A model generated the notes under the pieces. That model was not told where the DNA came from. It worked only from the letters and a program-made list of their open reading frames with translations, and made no database searches. Made by a program: the position numbers and the translations under genes. A stretch of DNA of 29,975 bases from an uncultured Mollicutes bacterium (GTDB lineage: Bacteria > Bacillota_I > Bacilli_A > RFN20 > CAG-826), in the NCBI GenBank assembly GCA_900549975.1, contig URQK01000007.1:1-29975 (forward strand). Direction: 5' to 3'. Shown piece after piece: positions 22,732 to 29,975 of the stretch. Within the stretch, counting starts at the first letter, position 1, and each line of letters opens with the position of its first letter.

Positions 22732-24927
22732 ATGAAACGAAAAAGTTGTTCTTTTTTGGCATTATTTTTGGCATTTTCTTTATTCTCATGTACCAATGAT
22801 AATTCCGTAAATTCTGGTTCTATCGAACCATCTGTTAGCGCTAGTACCACAAATAGTGGATCTGCTTCATCTTCAGGATCTCAAACAAGTGTATCCACAT
22901 CAACAAAACCTAGCACATCAACAAAACCTAGCACATCAACAAAACCTAGCACAAGCAATTCTGTCTCAGCAAGTACAAGCTCAGTTAGCACTGATTCAGT
23001 AAAAAAAGCAGTTGAGAAAGCAGTGACTAAGGCTGATTTGATTGCTAGTGGCAATGTTACTATAAGTTCAAAAGATGATTGGACTGATGAATCAAGTGAA
23101 AGTTTATTTGAATTTGGTAAAGATTCTAATGGCACGACACTTCATTATACTGGTAAAGAGTATAGTGAAGAATATGATATGTATTTACTAACTGATACTG
23201 ATGGAAGTATAGTTGCAATTAAAAAGTCAAAATCTGATAATTCAATAACCAAGCCATATGATACATTTGAATCTATTGGTTTCAAATTTAGTAATGTATT
23301 AGGTTATTCTGCTAGTTTTACTGGTGTTGAGAATTTAGTGCAAGGCTTATATTCTTATGGCGAACAAAATGTGAATAAAGATTTTAAATATCAAGTTGAA
23401 AATGGTAATTATTCTTTTTCATTTGGATATTTTGAATCATTAGATGCTTGGCAATTCTTAAAAGTTAGTTGTGAATTTACTATTGGAGAAAAAGAAGAAT
23501 TTAGTAGTGTTAATGTTACAATTGACTCATATAGCCAATCTAGCTTTATGGTTGATGATGAACTAGGAGTAATTCAATTAAATAGCGATGCAAAAGCATC
23601 AAGTGTTAAAAAAATTGAAATTAGTCAAAAAGTAGGCGCTAGAACATTTGTGTCACCAATTTCATTAAGTTCACTTAAAGCGGCATCTTTTGATGTAATG
23701 TTTGATGGCAAAGTAGTTGCTAGTGGCGAAACTATTAAAGTAGCAAAAGGAGAAACTATTAATTTGTCCTTATCTAATGTTGCTCCTGAAACTGCTAGTT
23801 TTGCGTTTGATGAGCCACAAATTACTGCTTCAGAAGGTTTGATTTTAGGATTTAGCTCATTTAATAATTCTATAAACGGAACTCCAAATGTGGTTGGTAA
23901 GTTTGATGTTTCTATAAAAACTGCGAATGTTACTAAATCGTTTAAAGTTGAAGTAACAGAAGCACAACCAAAATCTATTACTTTATCTTACTTCACTGTA
24001 GCGCCAAAAGGATACAACTCTTATGTTTTAGCTAACAATAAGGTGGATGGCTTTGTTGGTGTTGAATACATTATTAAAGCCGGTGTGTTACCAGATGCTG
24101 CAAATCAAAACGTCAATGCTTCAATCGAGGGTGTTGATTCATCTAAATATGAATTAACTAAAAAACAAATTAAGGTTAATGAATGGATGGATGCAGTAGA
24201 CATGTGGAGTTTTGTAGCTAAAGAAAGTGGAGATTATGCAATTACTTTTGCAAGTGCTGTTAATGCGAATGTAAAAGAAGTTGTTAATGTCCATGTTAGT
24301 GCTGCGCCAGCAATTAATGAAGTCTTATCATCCGCTAAATTTGGAACTAAACAAGGCAATAGTGTTAAATATCAATTTGAATTTGTTCCTACTGGAACTG
24401 GTGAAACAGGTGTAGTAACAATTCAAGATAAGTTATCTTCAAAAGAGGAAGTTGCCAATTACGTTATTAGTAAAGGTGAAAGATATTATAGTTTTGCTTT
24501 AACACATGTAAGTGGAGATACATTAGAAATGCAATTAGTTATGTCGTTTGATTTCTCTTTATCATATTATAATTCTGAATGGGATATGTATGAAGCACTT
24601 AGTAAAATTACTCCAGAATTCTTAGTTGCAGGATCAACATATGATGGTGAAACAAGTTCTGGCGAGCATACTCTTACGATTAACTTAATGAGTAATAGTG
24701 AAGCAAGTTTATTATTAGATGAAATGTTCTCACAATATTTAAATTGTGCTTTCTCATTAAAAGAAGAAGGAGATCACTATGTTGGAACATTCATTGCTAC
24801 TTCATCTGATGCTTTATTTGTTACATTGCCATTATCATTCACTCTTTCAAAAGATATGAACACATTAACTATTTCATTTGAGGTTAATGGTAATGTAGAA
24901 ACATTTACTTGTTCAAGAAGTGAATAA
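22732..24927 (+). CDS. Surface lipoprotein with Ser/Thr-Lys-Pro linker and Ig-like region
   Basis: The 731-residue product has a lipoprotein signal ending at C20 (FSLFSC). A ~65-residue low-complexity linker follows with three exact TSTKPS repeats (from ~56). A module at ~85-290 includes VENGNYSFSFGYFESLD and the following strand pattern, similar to parts of the minus-strand lipoproteins at 15110-21394. Residues ~290-530 look like two bacterial Ig-like domains (FDVMFDGKVVASGETIKVAK; EYIIKAGVLPDAANQNVNA). The C-terminal ~200 residues form a further beta-rich domain. No enzyme motif is visible. It is the first gene of an operon with a zinc protease five bases downstream, so a role as partner, substrate or surface receptor for that protease is possible but unproven. 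Confidence 0.75.
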   Translation: MKRKSCSFLALFLAFSLFSCTNDNSVNSGSIEPSVSASTTNSGSASSSGSQTSVSTSTKPSTSTKPSTSTKPSTSNSVSASTSSVSTDSVKKAVEKAVTKADLIASGNVTISSKDDWTDESSESLFEFGKDSNGTTLHYTGKEYSEEYDMYLLTDTDGSIVAIKKSKSDNSITKPYDTFESIGFKFSNVLGYSASFTGVENLVQGLYSYGEQNVNKDFKYQVENGNYSFSFGYFESLDAWQFLKVSCEFTIGEKEEFSSVNVTIDSYSQSSFMVDDELGVIQLNSDAKASSVKKIEISQKVGARTFVSPISLSSLKAASFDVMFDGKVVASGETIKVAKGETINLSLSNVAPETASFAFDEPQITASEGLILGFSSFNNSINGTPNVVGKFDVSIKTANVTKSFKVEVTEAQPKSITLSYFTVAPKGYNSYVLANNKVDGFVGVEYIIKAGVLPDAANQNVNASIEGVDSSKYELTKKQIKVNEWMDAVDMWSFVAKESGDYAITFASAVNANVKEVVNVHVSAAPAINEVLSSAKFGTKQGNSVKYQFEFVPTGTGETGVVTIQDKLSSKEEVANYVISKGERYYSFALTHVSGDTLEMQLVMSFDFSLSYYNSEWDMYEALSKITPEFLVAGSTYDGETSSGEHTLTINLMSNSEASLLLDEMFSQYLNCAFSLKEEGDHYVGTFIATSSDALFVTLPLSFTLSKDMNTLTISFEVNGNVETFTCSRSE
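22897..22950 (+). repeat. Three perfect 18-bp tandem repeats in the linker
   Basis: ACATCAACAAAACCTAGC occurs three times without mismatch at 22897-22914, 22915-22932 and 22933-22950, encoding TSTKPS units. The in-frame 18-bp period means copy-number change would lengthen or shorten the surface linker without breaking the protein. Confidence 0.97.
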
Positions 24928-24932
24928 TTATT

Positions 24933-26369
24933 ATGAAGAAAAAGTTTATATTTTTAGGTTTAATTTGCTCCGTCATTGCTTCTTGTGATGGGGCAAACAT
25001 CAAACCTAGTGAGGGCTTATTAAATAATAATCTTATTTTAAGTAATACTACTGAATATAAAGAAGCTAAATCAACAAGCGCAATAGGAAATAAAAAACTA
25101 TTAGTTATTCCTTTTGAATTTGAAGGAGAAAGAGAATTTCAAGAAAGCGATTTAGAAAAGATTAGAAAAGCCTTTTTTGAACCTAATTTATCAACATACG
25201 GAAATGCATATTATTCTTTAACAGAATATTATGAAAAAAGCAGCTTAGGAAAAGTTCATATTAGTGGTGATGTTGCGCCAATATTAAAAGTTCCACATAC
25301 TGTGGACGAACTTACTAAAGATGGTAATTATTTTCCAGGAGTCCCAGCTTATGAATATTTAAATAATGCAGGCATCAGCGATGAATATTTATCATCTTTT
25401 GATCAAGATAAAGATGGATATGTTGATGCGGTTGTATTTGTTTATTCATCACAAACTTCAGAGAGAAGTGGAAACTTTTGGGCTTGGGTTTCAACATTCG
25501 ATGCTGAACCAAACCTTACAAGGCCTCAATTTGCTAGACATATGTGGGTTGGCTTAGATTTCTTTTCTACATCTAATTATGAAATTGATGCACACACTAT
25601 TATCCACGAAACAGGACATTTGTTTGGATTAAGGGATTATTATCCTAGTGATAACTATAATGTTGCCTTAGGTGGACATTCCATGATGGATTATAATATT
25701 TCTGATCATGATCCGTATTCTAAAATGCTCTTATCTTGGCTAGATCCTATTTATTATGATTTTAAAAATTATAATAAAGTTACTTTAAATTTGAAAACAT
25801 TTGAAGAAAATAATCAAGTTTTGTTGTTAAATAATTCTTGGAATCATTCGGTTATGGATGAATACTTATTAATTGAATATTATACTCCAACTGGATTAAA
25901 TGAATTGGATGCTAAAAATAAATATGATAGTAGACCTATAGGATTTAGCAAAAACGGAATTAAAATATATCATGTCGATAGTCGCATCGCTAAATGTCAT
26001 TATGACAAAACTCAATATGCAGTTGTATTTGATGAATATGTTAACGAAATACCTGAAAGTTATAATAGTGATATATATTATTTAATAGGAGCATCTAATA
26101 ATAATCAAGACTCAAGAACGGATGCTTCTAGACAAGGAAGATATAAACAAGTCGCTTTAATTGAAAATAAACAATATAATAAATTACAAGCTGGAGAAAA
26201 TGCAGATGATGATTCATTGTTTTATGAAGGCGATGTATTTGATTCATCAACATCTCCATATTTATTAAATGGTAATTGGAATAATGGCACATCAATTAAT
26301 TTTACGATTTCTATAGATAAATTAACAAGTGAATATGCTACAATTACTATAAGCTACAAGGGGGAATAA
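24933..26369 (+). CDS. M6-like (immune inhibitor A-type) zinc metalloprotease lipoprotein
   Basis: The 478-residue protein has a lipoprotein signal ending at C18 (VIASC), so the enzyme is surface-tethered. The N-terminal block LLVIPFEFEGEREFQESDLE and YYSLTEYYEKSSLGKVHISG is typical of the M6-like protease domain. The zinc site is HETGHLFGLRD (H225, E226, H229, D235), followed by a Met-turn-like GGHSMMDYN (M251/M252). DQDKDGYVD (157-165) is a calcium-binding EF-hand-like loop often seen in this family. The C-terminal third is beta-rich. Unlike secreted InhA it is short and lipid-anchored, with no obvious long propeptide. It sits between two large lipoproteins in one operon (gaps of 5 and 3 bases). 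It probably degrades host or neighbour surface proteins or processes the co-encoded lipoproteins; the target is unknown. Confidence 0.88.
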   Translation: MKKKFIFLGLICSVIASCDGANIKPSEGLLNNNLILSNTTEYKEAKSTSAIGNKKLLVIPFEFEGEREFQESDLEKIRKAFFEPNLSTYGNAYYSLTEYYEKSSLGKVHISGDVAPILKVPHTVDELTKDGNYFPGVPAYEYLNNAGISDEYLSSFDQDKDGYVDAVVFVYSSQTSERSGNFWAWVSTFDAEPNLTRPQFARHMWVGLDFFSTSNYEIDAHTIIHETGHLFGLRDYYPSDNYNVALGGHSMMDYNISDHDPYSKMLLSWLDPIYYDFKNYNKVTLNLKTFEENNQVLLLNNSWNHSVMDEYLLIEYYTPTGLNELDAKNKYDSRPIGFSKNGIKIYHVDSRIAKCHYDKTQYAVVFDEYVNEIPESYNSDIYYLIGASNNNQDSRTDASRQGRYKQVALIENKQYNKLQAGENADDDSLFYEGDVFDSSTSPYLLNGNWNNGTSINFTISIDKLTSEYATITISYKGE

Positions 26370-26372
26370 AGT

Positions 26373-28985
26373 ATGAAAAAAGCGTTAAAATTATGTCTAT
26401 TACCAGTAACTTTATCAATTATGTTAACTGCGTGTAATAATCAAAGTAATTCTGTTTCAAGTTCTAACTCTATTTCGACTTCTTCATCAATAGATGTTAG
26501 TAAAATCTCTTTAAAAGACGCTATTGCAAACACGAGAGAATATACTTTGCAAACAAAAACTTTTGATGATTCATTTATGACTTTCCAAGTATTTAGTGAC
26601 AACTTTTATTATTATGCACCAAATATGGGCGGATATATCGTGATTGAAGATGATCCTGGATATATTCATGCTTTTGATGTTGTATCAATTGATAGTGATT
26701 TGATTTTTAAAACTAAAATAGATGTTTTAGGTAGAAACGGCTTGATTGATCAAAAAGGATATTTATATACTACAAATTTTTTAGATATTATGAGAGTATA
26801 CGCTGACGATTTTGTAAGAATCAGTAACAATACATTTTGCTGTTCAGTAAAAGATTTATCTTCTCATCTTAAAGATTATTTTCAAAATAAAAACTTATTT
26901 TATGCCAACTATTTTGAAATTGTTATTGGTGATGATGGACGCATATCTCGCTTTATTCCTTATGAAAAAACAACCGCAGATATGTATTCATTAGGTGAAG
27001 TTTATTTTTCGACATTTAATATAGAAGAATATGAGCCATATAAATTATGGAATCAAGAAGGAAGAAAAATTAATACACGTTTATATGACTTGAAGATGGG
27101 GTATTTTGCCGAAGATAACAAAACATATATTCCTTTTTATAAAGATGAGCAAGTTGTAATTGAAGGTGTAGTATCATCCTTCGATGCTAATAACAATGTT
27201 TATATTAGTACGGAAAGTCTTACATTAGGCAATGTAGGCATTCAAGTTCAGTTATCAAAAAAAGATACATTACCAAAGATAAATGAACTCATAAAAGTAA
27301 AAGGAACAATAGCTTGTGATAAGTATGTTTCGCTAATTAAAGATGCAACATTTACTGTAATTGATGAACAAGATTATTTTCCATATTTTGACGAAGAACC
27401 AATCGCTGATCTCTATGGTTCTGGTTATTATGCTGCGAATTTTTTCTCTCAATCACCAGTGTTTGGAGACTCTATTTATTCAACTGCAGCCTATATTTCT
27501 GAAGATTTTGAAAGCAATTTGATAGAAAATAAAAATGTCGAAATAGATATGATTTGCCCAGCAATACCTTCTAGCGATAAAAAAGACTATTATCATATGA
27601 AATTGGTTTTACCAACAAATATGCAACTTGAAAAAAAGAATCAAATCCTTCAATTATTAAAAGGATTTGGAATATATGGTAATGAAGATGCTAAAGAAGT
27701 ATTACTAGATAAATTTATTATTAGAGTTGATCCAACATATTTTTATACTATAAAACTAGAATATGGATCTGAAAGTTCTATTTCTTTACAACTTTCTCCA
27801 ACCGAAAAAGTTGAAAAAGTTGTTGGTATTAAAGATTTCAAATTTGCAAAATTAACTGACTTTTCTTGCTATCGCTTTGGCGGACATACTGCGATGAGCT
27901 TAGAAGAAGTGTATGGAAAAGAAGGCAAGACATCCGGGGTATATTATCAATCTTCTTCTATGTCTAAATCTGAGTATGAGGCGCAAATTAGCAATATAGA
28001 AAGTATTGGCTTTAAGAAAATTAATGAAATTAGAGATGAATATAAGCGTAGACATATTATTTATCAAAAGGATAATTTTTATGTAGACTTATTTGCTGAA
28101 GAAAATACTTTAGGCGAAGATGGCGATATGGTATTCAATATGTGGATATATAAAGGAGAATTGATTTATTATAGAACTGTTCAAGAGCAATTACGTGACT
28201 CTTTATCATTCTTCAACGTTGATGACTTTATTCAAATGGATGGTGTATATGATGCAGACTTAAACTATTTTGAATTAACAAGTTATGCTGGAAAAGAATA
28301 TAAAAATGATGAGCGTATTGCCTGTGTTACGATAAATACTAATAGTGATATTTTTTCCGAATTGCGTTCAAAGTATAGAACTGAAAAAGGATATACCGTT
28401 GTTAGAAATAATGACAATTCTATTTATACTTATAATACGCGTGGAAGTAACCATTATGTGCTTTCAAAGGCGATAGATGGTAGTAATGAAAAAGTATATT
28501 TAGATATGGCTTTATATTCTACAGATGATTATACATATGCTGGTCATAAAGATTTCACTAATAGAATTGAAATTGCAATATATAAAGGAACCGAGCCATT
28601 ATTAACAACTTATTTAGATAATTTAAATGAATTTGGAAAACGTTTTGGCGAAAAAAATGGTGTCGATGCTTTAACATTTAACTTACCAGCAAATACAAAA
28701 GTAGAAATGTATTATTGTGCAGATAAAGATATTAAATATAGTTTCTTAGAATATGGTTATTTGTATCAAGATGAAGCATTTGTTTATAGTGATTCGTTAA
28801 ATGAAACATATAATGCAATAATTAGTTCTTTGGAAGCACAAGGATATAAATTATCTACAACAACCGCAAAAGGTAATGTATGTTACGTAAAGCAAGATGG
28901 CAATGTCAGTGCATATATATTTATTATGAAAAGTGATAAAGGATATATACGATTAATTGATGGCGTTGGCGGATTAGATTATTAA
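26373..28985 (+). CDS. 870-residue surface lipoprotein of unknown function
   Basis: GGGGG in the end of the protease gene serves as SD three bases past its stop. The signal ends at C21 (IMLTAC), followed by a Ser-rich linker. Residues ~120-230 contain DDFVRISNNTFCCSV and ANYFEIVIGDDGRISRF, then FSTFNIEEYEPY. In order and spacing this resembles the W/YRYFG module of the minus-strand paralogues. Residues ~250-335 (VVIEGVVSSFDANNNVYIS, LIKVKGTIACDKYV) look like an OB-type fold. The remaining ~500 residues include two similar-looking blocks rich in aromatic and acidic residues. No catalytic signature is evident. It is the last gene before a strong terminator and is likely exported with the protease. 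Confidence 0.72.
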   Translation: MKKALKLCLLPVTLSIMLTACNNQSNSVSSSNSISTSSSIDVSKISLKDAIANTREYTLQTKTFDDSFMTFQVFSDNFYYYAPNMGGYIVIEDDPGYIHAFDVVSIDSDLIFKTKIDVLGRNGLIDQKGYLYTTNFLDIMRVYADDFVRISNNTFCCSVKDLSSHLKDYFQNKNLFYANYFEIVIGDDGRISRFIPYEKTTADMYSLGEVYFSTFNIEEYEPYKLWNQEGRKINTRLYDLKMGYFAEDNKTYIPFYKDEQVVIEGVVSSFDANNNVYISTESLTLGNVGIQVQLSKKDTLPKINELIKVKGTIACDKYVSLIKDATFTVIDEQDYFPYFDEEPIADLYGSGYYAANFFSQSPVFGDSIYSTAAYISEDFESNLIENKNVEIDMICPAIPSSDKKDYYHMKLVLPTNMQLEKKNQILQLLKGFGIYGNEDAKEVLLDKFIIRVDPTYFYTIKLEYGSESSISLQLSPTEKVEKVVGIKDFKFAKLTDFSCYRFGGHTAMSLEEVYGKEGKTSGVYYQSSSMSKSEYEAQISNIESIGFKKINEIRDEYKRRHIIYQKDNFYVDLFAEENTLGEDGDMVFNMWIYKGELIYYRTVQEQLRDSLSFFNVDDFIQMDGVYDADLNYFELTSYAGKEYKNDERIACVTINTNSDIFSELRSKYRTEKGYTVVRNNDNSIYTYNTRGSNHYVLSKAIDGSNEKVYLDMALYSTDDYTYAGHKDFTNRIEIAIYKGTEPLLTTYLDNLNEFGKRFGEKNGVDALTFNLPANTKVEMYYCADKDIKYSFLEYGYLYQDEAFVYSDSLNETYNAIISSLEAQGYKLSTTTAKGNVCYVKQDGNVSAYIFIMKSDKGYIRLIDGVGGLDY

Positions 28986-28998
28986 ATTATTTTTCTTT

Positions 28999-29037
28999 AA
29001 AAGCAGACAGGCACTTGAATGTGATGCCTGCTTTTTT
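28999..29037 (+). terminator. Intrinsic terminator of the protease-lipoprotein operon
   Basis: AAAAGCAG (28999-29006) pairs with CTGCTTTT (29028-29035). The stem continues inward through GCAC (29011-29014) and GTG (29021-29023), or alternatively CAGGCA pairs with TGCCTG. A T-run follows. Either fold gives a GC-containing stem directly after the lipoprotein stop. Confidence 0.85.
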
Positions 29038-29062
29038 ATGTAAATTTGAAATGATAATTTAG

Positions 29063-29534
29063 TTAACGTTTATTGAACAATACTTTGATTCAAACATAAT
29101 TATAATTGCTTTTGAAGAAGATTATTATCATGAAATATTTGGTGTTGCGATTAAATCATATATGGGTAATTCTATTATTAATAAAGATGTTTTAAAATGC
29201 TTCCTTCAATGTGATTTAGATGGTGTTGGTGTTTCTATTCTAGTTGCGGCAATAGAATATCAAATAGTTATAGATTATAGGATTATTTGAGATTACTGCG
29301 AGTAAATACATATTAAATAATTTATCATTAGAAAAAGCACATATTTTTTTAGTGCCAATTTCTGATTATGATAAAGTAGAAATAATTAAATTAAGAAAAA
29401 ATGGACAATTTATTTTTGATGGTGATTTGTTGTTTATACTATCGATTAAAGATAAAAAGTTTAATAATGTTACAAGAACCAAGATTACATTAATGCTTAT
29501 GTTGCGTTGGACTATTTTTGCAAAAATAAAATAA
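29063..29534 (+). pseudogene. Probable decayed ORF with one frameshift, family not recognised
   Basis: One frame is open from 29063 (after TAG at 29060-29062, no ATG at its start) to TGA at 29288-29290, reading FIEQYFDSNIIIIAFEEDYY and GVAIKSYMGNSIINKDVLKC. A second frame is open across 29280-29534, reading GLFEITASKYILNNL, LVPISDYDKVEIIKLRKNGQ and FDGDLLFILS before TAA. The codon use and protein-like composition of both suggest one former gene of ~155 codons split by a frameshift near 29280. No start codon with an SD, domain or family is recognised. It could instead be two unrelated chance frames. Confidence 0.35.
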
Positions 29535-29594
29535 ATATTTAAAATTTTTGTTATTTTTGTTGTAGAATAATAAAAATGCTTAGGAGTTGTGATT

Positions 29595-29975
29595 ATGAAA
29601 AATAATATTATTATTAAAAATTATCAATCTTTGCTTTCATTAAAAGAAACCGAAATAGCTATTAAATTAGTCAAAGATACATTTGAAAATTTATTAGCAA
29701 TAAAGCTTAATTTAACAAGAGTATCTGCACCTATATTTGTTGATCCTAAGACTGGATTAAATGATAATTTAAATGGCTATGAAAAAGCAGTTGGTTTTAA
29801 TGTGTTTGAAAACAATCACCATTTAGAAGTGGTACAATCATTAGCTAAATGGAAAAGAAATGCATTGAAAAAATATGGATTTGCTACTGATTCTGGAATA
29901 TATACAGATATGAATGCAATTAGAAGAGATGAGGAATTAGATAACTTACATTCTATTTATGTTGACCAATGGGAT
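29595..29975 (+). CDS. asnA: Aspartate--ammonia ligase (AsnA), 5' part
   Basis: Starting at ATG 29595 with TAGGAG nine bases upstream, 127 codons run off the window. The protein matches bacterial AsnA, the class II aaRS-like asparagine synthetase that makes asparagine from aspartate, ammonia and ATP in the cytoplasm. Visible motifs are LTRVSAPIFVDPKTGLNDNL (40-59), GYEKAVGF, VVQSLAKWKR (79-88), ATDSGIYTDMNAIRRDE (97-113) and LHSIYVDQWD at the edge, in family order. The full enzyme is ~330-340 residues, so about 38% is present. A weak TAGAAT (29563-29568) may be its -10; no clear -35 is seen. It is a housekeeping gene unrelated to the lipoprotein operon and marks the end of the accessory stretch. 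Confidence 0.95.
   Translation, partial: MKNNIIIKNYQSLLSLKETEIAIKLVKDTFENLLAIKLNLTRVSAPIFVDPKTGLNDNLNGYEKAVGFNVFENNHHLEVVQSLAKWKRNALKKYGFATDSGIYTDMNAIRRDEELDNLHSIYVDQWD

Noticed and set aside
29540..29568. Promoter for asnA
   Set aside because: TAGAAT is a fair -10 but no -35 fits at 16-18 bases, so it was not listed as a separate feature.
452..29975. UGA as tryptophan (mycoplasma-type code)
   Set aside because: Conserved Trp positions in AsnA, GH36, GH3 and the M6-like protease use TGG, and all long frames are intact under the standard code.
1..29975. CRISPR arrays, tRNA or rRNA genes
   Set aside because: No regularly spaced repeats, T-loop-like GGTTCRANYCC sequences in a cloverleaf context, or rRNA-like stretches were seen.

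Overview
The window is AT-rich DNA with TAA-dominated stop codons and strong AGGAG-type ribosome-binding sites. At least eight proteins carry Sec/SPII lipoprotein signals, most with Ser just before the lipobox Cys. This suggests a low-GC Gram-positive gut-type bacterium, Bacilli/Erysipelotrichia or a wall-poor Mollicutes-like relative. That assignment is inferred from composition and gene content only. Tryptophan is encoded by TGG in all conserved motifs, so the standard bacterial code applies. No rRNA, tRNA, CRISPR array or intact mobile element was seen.

Region 1 (1-6040, mostly minus strand) holds a lipoprotein with a GH67-like (alpha-glucuronidase-type) N-terminal fold (452-2647), preceded on the minus strand by a LytTR two-component system (response regulator 4197-4889, GHKL histidine kinase 2885-4183) and another lipoprotein (5008-5871). 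A decayed relative of the GH67-like lipoprotein lies at 259-436. Region 2 (6117-9666, plus) encodes a small four-helix membrane protein overlapping a GH3 beta-glycosidase. The GH3 has inverted domain order and a membrane anchor at both ends. The divergent intergenic region 5885-6116 carries helically phased repeats of the form TTCRYGAAANCRYTTT, 21 bp apart within each pair, which are good candidates for the LytTR regulator and/or a CcpA-like factor.

Region 3 (9792-14951, plus) is a compact operon: TetR regulator, GPH-family sugar symporter, GH36 alpha-galactosidase-like enzyme and a GT-B-like protein of unknown role. The promoter has a cre-like site over the -35 and a near-perfect 17-bp palindrome just after the -10, and the operon ends in a strong terminator. 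The layout fits uptake and intracellular cleavage of an alpha-galactoside.

Region 4 (15065-21466, minus) is a three-gene lipoprotein operon. Two of its products are clear paralogues with shared internal modules, and the third has bacterial Ig-like domains. Region 5 (21566-22576) is a scar containing a hipBA-type toxin-antitoxin fusion broken by in-frame stops, its preserved operator array, and a TnpB-like transposase remnant. Region 6 (22613-29037, plus) is a second lipoprotein operon: a Ser/Thr-linker lipoprotein, an M6-like zinc metalloprotease lipoprotein and an 870-residue lipoprotein related to those of Region 4. The window ends with a decayed ORF and the 5' part of asnA.

Taken together, this looks like a surface-glycan and protein-degrading accessory region: membrane-tethered glycosidases and a protease outside the cell, symport and alpha-galactosidase inside, and local control by a LytTR system, a TetR repressor and probable carbon-catabolite sites.
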